From PHBD01 sp964578535 (lineage in GTDB: Bacteria > Desulfobacterota > Syntrophia > Syntrophales > PHBD01), in the NCBI GenBank assembly GCA_964578535.1, contig CAZODI010000002.1, forward strand, positions 62,001 to 126,000: 64,000 nucleotides of DNA, written 5' to 3'. Made by a program: the position numbers and the translations under genes. Shown here in pieces: positions 1 through 8,744 of the stretch. The notes under the pieces were generated by a model. That model was not told the DNA's origin. It did not search any database and was given only the letters and a program-made list of their open reading frames with translations. Position 1 is the stretch's first letter, and each line of letters starts with the position of its first letter.

Positions 1-138
1 GATGATCTCCCTGACCGCGCCGGCATCGTCGGAGCGGAGCGTCACCCAGCGGCTCAGGGGGACGGTGGCGGCAAGAACCGGGACGGCCAGGAGCAGAATG
101 AATACAGCGGGGACCCATTTTCGGATGGCCGCAGGCAT
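1..138 (-). CDS. Exported protein of unknown function, N-terminal fragment
   Basis: Only the first 46 codons lie in the window; the gene runs off the left edge. It starts at ATG 138 on the minus strand, with AAAGGA about nine bases upstream. The residues begin MPAAIRKW followed by a hydrophobic stretch (VPAVFILLLAVPVLAA) and then PLSRWVTLRSDD, which reads as a Sec signal peptide of about 24 residues followed by a mature periplasmic or surface protein. It is divergent from glyQ. Too little is visible to assign a family; the export call is an inference from the hydrophobic N-terminus. Confidence 0.6.
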   Translation of the reverse strand, partial: MPAAIRKWVPAVFILLLAVPVLAATVPLSRWVTLRSDDAGAVREII

Positions 139-481
139 GGATCATGATCCTTTCTGTATTGCGCCCGGTAACAGGCTGGAACGAAAGAAAGACAGCAGGT
201 ACCCGGAACCCTCGTTCTGAGGACCCGATTCCCCTCCTCCGGGCAGGGCGTAATCTAATGGATCGACTGCCTGATGTCAAATCATTTTCAGCGATTACGA
301 GGGAACAATCCTGTTGACAGTGGTTTTGGTGCATGTTAGGAATGACGACCTCGCGGAAAGCATGCAACGGCGCGGTTTTGAGCGCCTGCCCCGGGCCGGG
401 GAAGCCTGTGGTTGCAGCGGCATGCCGATATGTTGCCGGAGCCCCCGAGGGGATCCTGTACAGGGACATCAGGAGGCGTTC
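139..481. other. Intergenic region upstream of glyQ
   Basis: This 343-base stretch separates the divergent secreted-protein gene from glyQ. It holds the candidate promoter at 314-342 and the AGGAGG ribosome site at 471-476 directly before the glyQ ATG. The glyQ frame stays open upstream to about 314, but that extension has no family similarity I recognise. No tRNA, T-box-like leader or clear terminator was seen. Confidence 0.5.
314..342 (+). promoter_or_regulatory. Candidate sigma-70 promoter for glyQS
   Basis: A perfect TTGACA (314-319) is followed after 17 bases by TAGGAA (337-342), with TG at 334-335 that could act as an extended -10. It lies about 140 bases before the glyQ start. The -35 is strong and the -10 weak, so this is a sequence match only. 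Confidence 0.4.
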
Positions 482-1366
482 ATGACCTTTCAAGAACTTG
501 TCCTGGCCCTCGACCGCTACTGGGCCGATCGGGGCTGCGTCATCCAGCAGCCCTACGACCTGGAGGTCGGGGCGGGGACCTTCAATCCGGCCACCTTCCT
601 TCGCTCTCTGGGGCCGGAGCCGTGGAACGTAGCCTATGTGGAGCCGTCGCGGCGGCCCACCGACGGGCGCTACGGGGAAAATCCCAACCGTCTGCAGCAT
701 TATTACCAGTACCAGGTGATCATGAAGCCCTCCCCCCTGGACGTCCAGGATCTCTACCTGGATTCGCTCCGCAGCTTCGGCATCGATCCCCTGGACCACG
801 ACATCCGCTTCGTTGAGGACGACTGGGAATCACCCACTGTCGGGGCCTGGGGCCTCGGGTGGGAGGTCTGGCTGGATGGCATGGAGATCACCCAGTTCAC
901 CTATTTCCAGCAGGTCGGGGGCTTCGACCTCAAACCGGTTTGTTCCGAGATCACCTACGGCATCGAGCGGATCGCCATGTACATCCAGGGGGTGGACAAC
1001 GTCTACGACCTCATGTGGAACGATTCGGTGACCTATGGTGACGTACACCACCGGGGTGAGGTCGAATGGTCTGTCTACAATTTCGAGAAGGCTGACACGG
1101 CCATGCTGCGGACGCTGTTCGACATGTACGAGGCGGAGGGAATCCGGGCCGCCGGACTGGATCTGGTTCTGCCGACGTATGACTGCTGCCTCAAGTGTTC
1201 GCACACCTTCAACATGCTCAATGCCCGCGGAGCTATCAGCACGGCCGAGCGGACGAGCTACATCGGCAGGGTGCGCAACCTTGCCCGGCTCAGCGCCGAG
1301 GGATACCTGAAGCAAAGAGAGAAAATGGGCTACCCGCTGCTGGGCCGGACGTGGAAGACATCCTGA
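482..1366 (+). CDS. glyQ: Glycyl-tRNA synthetase alpha subunit
   Basis: Alpha chain of the bacterial alpha2beta2 glycyl-tRNA synthetase, which charges tRNA-Gly in the cytoplasm; alpha carries most of the class II catalytic core. The 294-residue product is the normal family length. It shows CVIQQPYDLEVGAGT near residues 19-33, the conserved EPSRRPTDGRYGENPNR stretch near 54-70 and CSEITYGIERIAMY in the second half. The frame is open further upstream, but ATG 482 follows AGGAGG by five bases and begins the conserved MTFQELV, so this start was chosen. The beta-subunit gene glyS follows 195 bases downstream on the same strand, as expected for a glyQS operon. Confidence 0.97.
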   Translation: MTFQELVLALDRYWADRGCVIQQPYDLEVGAGTFNPATFLRSLGPEPWNVAYVEPSRRPTDGRYGENPNRLQHYYQYQVIMKPSPLDVQDLYLDSLRSFGIDPLDHDIRFVEDDWESPTVGAWGLGWEVWLDGMEITQFTYFQQVGGFDLKPVCSEITYGIERIAMYIQGVDNVYDLMWNDSVTYGDVHHRGEVEWSVYNFEKADTAMLRTLFDMYEAEGIRAAGLDLVLPTYDCCLKCSHTFNMLNARGAISTAERTSYIGRVRNLARLSAEGYLKQREKMGYPLLGRTWKTS

Positions 1367-1561
1367 ACGGGCAGCTTCTGAACCTGTCGTTGAATCAGGC
1401 TGCACCAATACGCACGAAAGCCGAATTCCCGGGACCCTGAGCCTCAAGGCGTGCCTGACGGCGCGCCGCAGGACGACGGGCGGGGGAATCTCGGCGGTTC
1501 GGCGTCTTTTGGCATTCTGCACGAAGCGGCTGCACGGATACGCTGGATACGGGAGATGAAC

Positions 1562-3634
1562 ATGGGCAAGGAATTGCTTCTGGAAATCGGAACGGAGGAA
1601 ATCCCCGCGGGTTTCCTGCCGAAGGCGATCGCCGACATGGATGAAATGGTCCGGAAGGCCCTCGCCGAAGAGAGAATTTCTCACGGACCGCTCAAGGTTC
1701 TTGCGACGCCCCGCCGTCTCTGCCTGACCGTGGCGGACGTGGCGGAGCGGCAGGAAGACCAGTTGGTGGAGAAGATGGGGCCGGCCCGGAAGGTCGGCTT
1801 CGACGAGGCCGGAAACCCCACCAAGGCCCTCCTCGGCTTCGCCCGGGGGCAGGGCCTCGACGTCTCGGAACTGGAGACGGTCACAACGGAGAAGGGGGAG
1901 TACTTCTGCGCCCGCAAAAGGATCGCCGGGGTGGAGACGGTGTCCATCCTGCCGGGCCTCCTGCCGAAGCTCCTGGTGTCCATCCCCTTCAAGAAGACCA
2001 TGCGCTGGTCCTCTTTCGACCTTCGCTTCCCGCGGCCCATCCACTGGATTCTGGCCCTGTTCGGCGGAGAGGTGGTGCCGTTCGGCATCGAGAACATCGC
2101 GAGCGGCCGGGAAACCCGGGGGCACCGCTTCATGAGTCCCGATCCTTCTCCCGTAAAGGGGTTTGAGGATTACCGGAACGTCCTCCGCGGAAAATTCGTG
2201 ATCGTCGACCCGGAGGAGCGCAAGCGCATTATCCGGGAGGAGAGCCGCAAGGCGGCCGCGGCGGTCGGCGGCCGGCCCCTGGAGAATGACGACCTTCTGG
2301 AGACGGTGACGTTTCTCGTCGAGTATCCTACGGTTGTATGCGGCAGCTTCGATACGGCCTACCTGGACCTTCCCCGGGAAGTGCTCATCACCTCCATGAT
2401 GTCCCATCAGAAGTACTTTCCCGTCGTGGACGCCGGGGGCAAGCTCTTGGCCCACTTCCTGACGGTGAACAATACCCTGGCGCGGGAGCCCGCCGTGGTG
2501 ACCCGAGGCAATGAAAAAGTCATCCGGGCCCGCCTCTCCGACGCCCGGTTTTTCTTCGACGAGGATCAGAAAATTCCGCTCGACCGGCGCGTGGAGGATC
2601 TCCGCAAGGTCGTGTACCACAGCCTGCTGGGGACGTCCTTCGACAAGGTCGGGCGTTTCCGGGCCCTGGCGGCGGCCGTCGCGGGTCGGGTCTGCCCCGC
2701 GAAGAAAGAGACCGTCGACCGGACGGCCTGGCTCGCCAAGGCGGATCTGGACACGCAGATGGTCGGCGAGTTCCCGGAGCTCCAGGGCGTCATGGGGCGG
2801 GAATACGGCCTCCTGGCGGGGGAGGATCCCGCCGTGGCGAGAGGCATTTACGAACACTACCTTCCGGTGGTCGCCGGCGGTGACCTGCCGCAGACGGATG
2901 AAGGGGCCGTCGTCAGCATCGCCGACAAGCTGGACACGATCGTCGGATTCTTCGGGGTCGGCGTGGTTCCCACGGGAACGGCGGACCCCTATGCCCTGCG
3001 CCGGCAGGCCCTGGGTATCCTGAACATCATCCTGGACCGGGGGTATGCCCTTGACCTCGGCGAGCTCGTGGAGGATAGCCTGGCCATCCTGGGGCCGCTG
3101 GTGAAGAAGCCCCGGGCGGACGTGAAGGCCGACGTCCTGGCTTTCATCCAGGCCCGTTTCCAGAACCAGCTCATCACCCAGGGGTACGCCTATGACGTGG
3201 TCGACGCCGTCCTGGCCGCCGGGGCGACGGACGCCGTGCAAGTGCTCCAGCGGGTCAAGGCCATGGATGTCTTCAAGTCCCACGAGGCCTACCGCCCCCT
3301 GGCGACGGCCTTCAAGCGGGCGGGGAACATCATCCGCGACTTCCAGGGGGGGGACGTGGATCCCTCCCTCTTCGAGGGCGAAGAGGAAAAGGCGCTTCAC
3401 GCGGCATTTCTCGGAATGAAGGAAAAGGCCCAGTCGAACATCTCCCGGCACGACTATCTGGCTGCCCTTGCGGAGATGGCCGGGATCCGCGGACCGGTGG
3501 ACGCCTTCTTCGAGAAGGTCCTGGTCATGGCGAAGGACGACCGGATCCGTTTCAACCGCCTGTCGCTGCTCAGCGAGATCTCTTCCTTTTTCCGGCAGGT
3601 GGCCGATTTCTCGAAGATTGTCACGGAATCATAA
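1562..3634 (+). CDS. glyS: Glycyl-tRNA synthetase beta subunit
   Basis: Beta chain of the tetrameric glycyl-tRNA synthetase, needed for tRNA recognition and anticodon binding. The 690-residue length is typical. The N-terminus GKELLLEIGTEEIPAGFL is the family signature, and the C-terminus (RIRFNRLSLLSEIS...) fits the DALR-like anticodon-binding region. Two in-frame ATGs lie at 1556 and 1562. GGAG at 1552-1555 is six bases before ATG 1562, so that one is preferred. The frame is open upstream to 1451 without recognisable similarity. The 195-base spacer after glyQ shows no promoter or terminator, so the two genes are probably cotranscribed. Confidence 0.96.
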   Translation: MGKELLLEIGTEEIPAGFLPKAIADMDEMVRKALAEERISHGPLKVLATPRRLCLTVADVAERQEDQLVEKMGPARKVGFDEAGNPTKALLGFARGQGLDVSELETVTTEKGEYFCARKRIAGVETVSILPGLLPKLLVSIPFKKTMRWSSFDLRFPRPIHWILALFGGEVVPFGIENIASGRETRGHRFMSPDPSPVKGFEDYRNVLRGKFVIVDPEERKRIIREESRKAAAAVGGRPLENDDLLETVTFLVEYPTVVCGSFDTAYLDLPREVLITSMMSHQKYFPVVDAGGKLLAHFLTVNNTLAREPAVVTRGNEKVIRARLSDARFFFDEDQKIPLDRRVEDLRKVVYHSLLGTSFDKVGRFRALAAAVAGRVCPAKKETVDRTAWLAKADLDTQMVGEFPELQGVMGREYGLLAGEDPAVARGIYEHYLPVVAGGDLPQTDEGAVVSIADKLDTIVGFFGVGVVPTGTADPYALRRQALGILNIILDRGYALDLGELVEDSLAILGPLVKKPRADVKADVLAFIQARFQNQLITQGYAYDVVDAVLAAGATDAVQVLQRVKAMDVFKSHEAYRPLATAFKRAGNIIRDFQGGDVDPSLFEGEEEKALHAAFLGMKEKAQSNISRHDYLAALAEMAGIRGPVDAFFEKVLVMAKDDRIRFNRLSLLSEISSFFRQVADFSKIVTES

Positions 3635-3635
3635 A

Positions 3636-3747
3636 GCGGGGGTGAAGACCCCGAAGGTGCGGCGGATATCAAACCGCCTTGTCCCCGCCTGAAAAGGGAA
3701 GCAACCATGCCGGTGCCTGCCGGATACGAAGGGTGAGAGGGCGGCAC
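3636..3747 (+). promoter_or_regulatory. Structured leader between glyS and the PilB-like gene
   Basis: Directly after the glyS stop the sequence can fold into several hairpins. GGGG 3639-3642 can pair with CCCC 3649-3652, GGCGG 3661-3665 with CCGCC 3674-3678, and GTGCC 3713-3717 with GGCAC 3743-3747. GCGGGG 3636-3641 can alternatively pair with CCCCGC 3683-3688, which excludes the first hairpin. Mutually exclusive stems in a 184-base leader suggest either a glyS terminator/attenuator or a cis-regulatory RNA. No T-run follows the stems, and I could not match it to a known riboswitch class. Confidence 0.35.
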
Positions 3748-3818
3748 TGACAGAGAAGAAATCAGCCGGTCCGCATGAGTACCGCCGGGATGGCGGGCGG
3801 GCCGGGGGGAGTTGAAAA

Positions 3819-6116
3819 ATGGCGTCGGATCCCGTCAGCAGCAGAAAAATTTCCGAGCTCGAGGAGAAGCTGATTCTCCGCAAGCAGCTCCAGGATATCA
3901 CCAACCGCATCCACGCGGCGCAGAACCTGAAGCAGATCCTGGTGGACCTGAAGGACGGCATCCTCACGCTTTTCGACGCCCATTCCGTCACCATCTACGT
4001 GGTGGACAAGATCCGCAACGAAATCTACTCCATGTTTCTGAGCGGGACAGAGCTCAGGGACATCCGCGTTCCCATCAGCAACAACAGCATCGCCGGTTTT
4101 GTGGCCAATACGGGCAAGATCGTGAACATCGCCGATGCCTACGACGGGGATGAGCTGCGGAAGATCGACAAGAACCTGAATTTCGACCCGAGCTGGGACA
4201 AAAAGACCGGGTTCCGGACCCGGCAGATCCTGGCCATGCCGGTTCTGTACAACAACACCCTGATGGGGGTGGTCCAGATCATTAACCGCAAGGGCTCGAC
4301 GGGCCGGTTCTCCGACGATGAAGAGAATTTTCTCCGCGAGATCGCCCAGGTCCTCGGGGTGTCCTTTTTCAACCAGGAGCGGTTTGCCCGGCGCCGGAAG
4401 ACCAAGTTCGACTACCTTGTGATCCGTGGACTCCTGAAGGAGGAGGAACTGGATGCTGCCTGGGACGAGGCCCGGGAGCAGAAGGAGACCATGGAAAACT
4501 TCCTCATGAAGAAATATAAGATTTCCCGGGAAGACATCGGGAAATCCTATGAGGAGTTTTATCGTTGCCGCTTCATCCAGTTCAACGACAAGCTTCCCAT
4601 CCCCGGGGAGCTCTTGAAAAACCTCAAGCCCGAGTACCTGCGCCGGGAGTTGTGGGTGCCCATCGAAAAGATCGACGGCCAGATCCACGTCATCGTCGAC
4701 GACCCGAACAACATCCTCAAGCGGGACACCATCGAAAGCCTCCTGAAAACGAAGGCGGTCAAGTACGACGTCTCCCTGCCGGAGGATATCATCAAGTACA
4801 TCGCCCAGTTCTTCCATTCCGCGGTGGACGAGACTTCCATCTCGGAGATCCTCGGGAGAATGGACACGCCGGACGAGGAGGCATACGAGGATGGCGAGGA
4901 GGTCGTTACCGAGTCGGACAGCGCCATCATGCAGCTGGTGAACAAGATCATCAACGACGCCTACGCCCGCCGGACGTCGGATATTCACATCGAGCCGAAC
5001 GTCACCAAGAAGAACGTGGAAATACGGCTCCGCGTCGACGGGGACTGCGGCCTCTACCAGACCGTTCCCTTCAGCTACCGGAACGCCATCGTGTCGCGCA
5101 TCAAGATCATGTCCAACCTGGACATCACGGTGAAGCGGATCCCCCAGGACGGCAAAATCAAGTTCCGCCGCGCCGGCGGGGACGAGATCGAGCTCCGTGT
5201 GGCCACCATCCCGACCCAGGGGGGCGTGGAGGACGTGGTCATGCGCATCCTCGCCAAAGGCGAGACGCTTCCCCTTGAGGCCATGGGCATGCTGCCCCGG
5301 AACTACAAGGAACTGGTCAATTCCTGTGAGAAGCCCTACGGGATGGTCCTGGTGGTGGGTCCCACCGGATCCGGTAAGACCACCACCCTCCACGCGGCGC
5401 TGAAGCACATCAACACGCCGGACCGCAAGATCTGGACCGCCGAGGACCCCGTGGAAATCACCCAGTACGGGCTCCGGCAGGTCCAGGTACAGCCTAAGAT
5501 CGGATTCGACTTTGCCGCCGCCATGCGGGCCTTTCTCAGGGCAGACCCGGACGTGATCATGGTCGGGGAAATGCGCGACTTCGAGACGGCCAAGACGGGC
5601 GTCGAGGCCTCCCTTACAGGCCATCTCGTCTTCAGCACCCTCCACACGAACAGCGCACCGGAGACGATCACCCGTCTTCTGGACATGGGCATCGATCCCC
5701 TGAACTTCGCCGACGCCCTCCTGGCCATCCTGGCCCAGCGGCTGGTGAGGACGCTCTGCAAGAGCTGCAAGGAGGCCTATCACCCGACGCAGGCGGAGTA
5801 CGACGAGATCGTCCAGAGCTACGGGGAGGAGGACTTTGCGAAGCTCAATATTCCATACAGCGACAGCCTGACCCTCTATCGCCCCAAGGGCTGCGGTGCC
5901 TGCGACAATTCGGGATACAAGGGCCGGATGGGGATCCACGAGCTTTTGCTGGGAACGGACGAGATGAAGCGGCTCATCCAGAAACACTCCTCCATCGAGG
6001 ATCTGCGGGCCCTGGCCATGGACCAGGGGATGACCACGCTGCTGCAGGACGGCATTCAGAAATCCATCCAGGGGGTGACGGATTTCAAGCAGGTGAGAAG
6101 AGTCTGCATCAAATAG
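3819..6116 (+). CDS. GAF-domain type II secretion / type IV pilus assembly ATPase (PilB/GspE family)
   Basis: Cytoplasmic hexameric ATPase of the GspE/PilB family that powers pseudopilus or type IV pilus assembly. Domains in the 765-residue product: an N-terminal GAF-like sensor (about 20-190), a T2SSE N-terminal region (about 200-310) and the ATPase core (about 360-740). Visible motifs are Walker A GPTGSGKTTT near 513, the Asp box TAEDPVE, Walker B LRADPDVIMVGEMRD, the His box FSTLHTNSAPETI, and a tetracysteine zinc site (CKSC...CGAC) near 646-695. ATG 3819 follows GGGGGGA by about eight bases. No other pilus genes are adjacent, so its machine is encoded elsewhere. The GAF domain suggests control by a small ligand, which is an inference. 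Confidence 0.92.
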   Translation: MASDPVSSRKISELEEKLILRKQLQDITNRIHAAQNLKQILVDLKDGILTLFDAHSVTIYVVDKIRNEIYSMFLSGTELRDIRVPISNNSIAGFVANTGKIVNIADAYDGDELRKIDKNLNFDPSWDKKTGFRTRQILAMPVLYNNTLMGVVQIINRKGSTGRFSDDEENFLREIAQVLGVSFFNQERFARRRKTKFDYLVIRGLLKEEELDAAWDEAREQKETMENFLMKKYKISREDIGKSYEEFYRCRFIQFNDKLPIPGELLKNLKPEYLRRELWVPIEKIDGQIHVIVDDPNNILKRDTIESLLKTKAVKYDVSLPEDIIKYIAQFFHSAVDETSISEILGRMDTPDEEAYEDGEEVVTESDSAIMQLVNKIINDAYARRTSDIHIEPNVTKKNVEIRLRVDGDCGLYQTVPFSYRNAIVSRIKIMSNLDITVKRIPQDGKIKFRRAGGDEIELRVATIPTQGGVEDVVMRILAKGETLPLEAMGMLPRNYKELVNSCEKPYGMVLVVGPTGSGKTTTLHAALKHINTPDRKIWTAEDPVEITQYGLRQVQVQPKIGFDFAAAMRAFLRADPDVIMVGEMRDFETAKTGVEASLTGHLVFSTLHTNSAPETITRLLDMGIDPLNFADALLAILAQRLVRTLCKSCKEAYHPTQAEYDEIVQSYGEEDFAKLNIPYSDSLTLYRPKGCGACDNSGYKGRMGIHELLLGTDEMKRLIQKHSSIEDLRALAMDQGMTTLLQDGIQKSIQGVTDFKQVRRVCIK

Positions 6117-6145
6117 CCCGCCAAGGCCTTGAAATGATAAAAAGA

Positions 6146-6174
6146 TTGTAAGTGTCCGTCTTTTTCTGTATAGT
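6146..6174 (+). promoter_or_regulatory. Promoter of the kinase-phosphatase-FHA operon
   Basis: TTGTAA (6146-6151), a 17-base spacer and TATAGT (6169-6174) make a good sigma-70 match in an AT-rich patch. It lies 75 bases before the kinase start and downstream of the PilB-like stop, so the kinase operon can be transcribed on its own. Confidence 0.6.
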
Positions 6175-6248
6175 TTTTCTAAAGGATTTGAAGGGATTCA
6201 GCAGGCGGACGGTTGGGGAGACATCATGCAGATGGGCAGGGGAGTACA

Positions 6249-8726
6249 ATGAGCAAGTGGAAGGGTTCGTTCGTGGCCGATGCCATGATCGGCCTGATTC
6301 TGACCGTTCTGGCCCTTCTGGCTTTGTATTTTCAATGGGGACCCCTGGAAAGAATCGGTTACGGCACCTATGACCTGGGGCTCTCCCTGCGGCAGAATCC
6401 CTCCGCCCGGACCGCCCCGTCCCCCGTCGTCGTCGTGGCCATCGACGATGCCAGCATTGCCGGGATCGGCCGGTGGCCGTGGCCCCGCCACTACATTGCC
6501 CAGATGATCTGGTTCCTCCGGCAGGCCGAGGCCAAGGTCGTGGGGGTGAACATCATCTACTCGGAACCGGACCAGAATCAGGGCCTCCTGGAAATCCGGA
6601 ACATCCTCAAGGAATTCGAGAGCGGCGCCGCCCGGTCAGGCCAGCTCTTCACCATGCTGAAGGAGGCGGAGGGCCGCCTCGACAACGATACGCGCCTGGC
6701 GGCAAGCCTGGAAGAGAGCAAGCGGGTGGTCCTGCCCCTGTATTTCCAGATTGGAAACGCTTTCGGCGGCGAGCGGAAGGACATGCCGGAGGTGCTGAAA
6801 CGCAATTCCGTGTCGCTTCCCGGTCTCGCCGGCGGACTGACGGCCATCGAGATCACGCCCCCGATTCCGGAGTTTGCCGAGAGAGCCGCGGCCCTGGGCC
6901 ACCTGAATATCCTCATGGACCCCGACGGCGCCGTGCGGAGCGCACCTCTCCTGATCAACTATGAAAACCGATTCTTCCCGTCCCTGCCGTTGCAGATGAC
7001 CCTGCAGTACCTGAATTACGGCATCGGCGACCTGACGGCCCGGGGGCAGGAACTCCGCATCGGCCGCCTCGTCATTCCCGTACAGCCGGACAATCGAATG
7101 TTCGTGAGCTATTCGCGGTTTCCAACGGTCTATTCGTTCGTGGACGTGGCCAGCAACAAGGTGCCGCCGGAGGCGTTCAAGGATAAAATCGTCCTCGTCG
7201 CCCTGAATGCGGTCGGCCTGGGGGCGTTCCAGTTGACGCCCATGGGACCCAACGTCCCGTCGTTCGTGGGGCTTTCAAATGTCATCACCGACATCATCGA
7301 CAACCGGGACTTTGTGGTCCGGCCCGACTGGGCCTTCTGGGTGGAGATCGCGGTGACGGTTCTCTTCGGCCTCTTCCTGGCCCTTGCCATTCCCCATATG
7401 AAGGCCTGGCTGAGCGCCCTGATCTCCCTGGTCCTTCTGGTGGCGTGGTGCGGCGCGTCCATGTTTCTCCTGGTTTCCCAGGGCTGGTGGATCAAGATGA
7501 CCTATCCCGCTGTGCTGCTCCTGGCGGGGTACATCGTGCTCGTCTCGAAGCGGTTCCTCTGGACGGAGAAAACCAAGGAGTACATGGAGGCGGACGGCAT
7601 CGAGACGAACAAGATGCTTGGACTCTCCTTCCAGGGCCAGGGGATGCTGGACATGGCCTTCGACAAGTTCCGGAAGTGTCCCGTGGAGGACGAGTCGGTG
7701 AAGGATCTCGTCTACAACCTGGGCCTCGACTTCGAGCGGAAGCGGATGTTCAACAAGGCCGTGGCGGCCTATGAGCATATCCGCACGGCCGGGCCGTTCA
7801 AGGACGTCGACGACCGGATCAAAAAGCTCAAGGTGGCCGGAGAGACGATGATCTTCGGCCTCGGCGGCGCCAAGAAGGACGGAACCGTCCTGATCGACAG
7901 CGCCGAGACGAAACCGACGCTGGGCCGGTACGAGGTCGTAAAGGAACTCGGCCGAGGCGCCATGGGTACCGTTTATCTGGGGAAAGATCCCAAGATCAAC
8001 CGGGAGGTGGCCATCAAGACCCTCCGGTACGAGGACATCGACGAGGAGCAGCTTGCAGAGGTGAAGAAGCGGTTCTTCCGTGAGGCCGAGGCGGCCGGTC
8101 GACTTTCGCACCCGAACATCGTCACCATTTACGACGTGGGTGAGGACTATGAAATCGCCTACATGGCCATGGAGCTTCTCTCCGGCTCCGACCTGGCGAA
8201 ATACTGCCAGAAGGAAAACCTCCTGCCCCTCCACGAGGTGGTGCGGATCGTGACGGCCACGGCGAACGCCCTGGATTACGCCCACGAGCACGACGTCGTC
8301 CACAGGGACATCAAGCCGGCGAACATCATGGTCCTGAAAAACGGCGAGGTTCGGGTCGCCGACTTCGGCATCGCCCGGGTGGTCACGTCCTCGAAGACCC
8401 AGACGGGGGTTGTCCTCGGAACGCCGAGCTACATGTCTCCGGAGCAGATCGCGGGACAGAAGGTGGACGGCCGTTCCGATCTGTTTTCCCTGGGGGTGGT
8501 GCTCTTCGAGCTTTTGACGGGAACGAAACCCTTCCAGGGAGACAGCATCGCCACACTGATGTTCAACATCACGACGGGGCTTCCGCCCCGGGTGGCCGAG
8601 CTGGTCCCGGACATCCCGCCGGCTTTGCAGGCCATCCTGGACAAGGCCCTGGGCAAGGACCGGGAACAGCGATACCAGAAGGGATCGGAGATGGCCGGGG
8701 ACCTTGCCCAGGCCCTTAAATCGTAA
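6249..8726 (+). CDS. CHASE2-domain membrane serine/threonine protein kinase
   Basis: Predicted transmembrane Hanks-type kinase of 825 residues. A membrane helix (about 10-30) is followed by a periplasmic CHASE2 sensor (about 31-350, with VVVVAIDDASIAGIGRWPWPR), about three closely spaced membrane helices near 360-435, a linker with TPR-like helices (about 450-530) and a cytoplasmic kinase domain (about 557-820). Kinase motifs are complete: P-loop LGRGAMGTVYLG, VAIK lysine, HRDIKPAN near 684, DFG near 704 and GTPSYMSPEQ near 725. ATG 6249 follows GGGGAG by about six bases. A PP2C phosphatase, an FHA protein and an OmpA lipoprotein follow in tight succession, so the kinase probably senses an envelope signal and phosphorylates partners in this operon. 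Confidence 0.93.
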   Translation: MSKWKGSFVADAMIGLILTVLALLALYFQWGPLERIGYGTYDLGLSLRQNPSARTAPSPVVVVAIDDASIAGIGRWPWPRHYIAQMIWFLRQAEAKVVGVNIIYSEPDQNQGLLEIRNILKEFESGAARSGQLFTMLKEAEGRLDNDTRLAASLEESKRVVLPLYFQIGNAFGGERKDMPEVLKRNSVSLPGLAGGLTAIEITPPIPEFAERAAALGHLNILMDPDGAVRSAPLLINYENRFFPSLPLQMTLQYLNYGIGDLTARGQELRIGRLVIPVQPDNRMFVSYSRFPTVYSFVDVASNKVPPEAFKDKIVLVALNAVGLGAFQLTPMGPNVPSFVGLSNVITDIIDNRDFVVRPDWAFWVEIAVTVLFGLFLALAIPHMKAWLSALISLVLLVAWCGASMFLLVSQGWWIKMTYPAVLLLAGYIVLVSKRFLWTEKTKEYMEADGIETNKMLGLSFQGQGMLDMAFDKFRKCPVEDESVKDLVYNLGLDFERKRMFNKAVAAYEHIRTAGPFKDVDDRIKKLKVAGETMIFGLGGAKKDGTVLIDSAETKPTLGRYEVVKELGRGAMGTVYLGKDPKINREVAIKTLRYEDIDEEQLAEVKKRFFREAEAAGRLSHPNIVTIYDVGEDYEIAYMAMELLSGSDLAKYCQKENLLPLHEVVRIVTATANALDYAHEHDVVHRDIKPANIMVLKNGEVRVADFGIARVVTSSKTQTGVVLGTPSYMSPEQIAGQKVDGRSDLFSLGVVLFELLTGTKPFQGDSIATLMFNITTGLPPRVAELVPDIPPALQAILDKALGKDREQRYQKGSEMAGDLAQALKS

Positions 8727-8744
8727 GGAGGAGGCTCCCGAAGC

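Noticed and set aside
830..3451. Large open frame (873 codons) on the minus strand through glyS
   Set aside because: It is antisense to glyQ-glyS. High GC lengthens stop-free frames; its protein is Arg/His/Gly-rich with no domain. Similar antisense frames (for example 13115-16393 and 46465-48273) were dismissed for the same reason.
3690..3760. AAAAGGGAA and GGCACTG stretches that resemble pieces of a cobalamin riboswitch
   Set aside because: The conserved core (GCAACTGTAA-type segment and GCCACTG in correct order) is absent, and no cobalamin-related gene follows.
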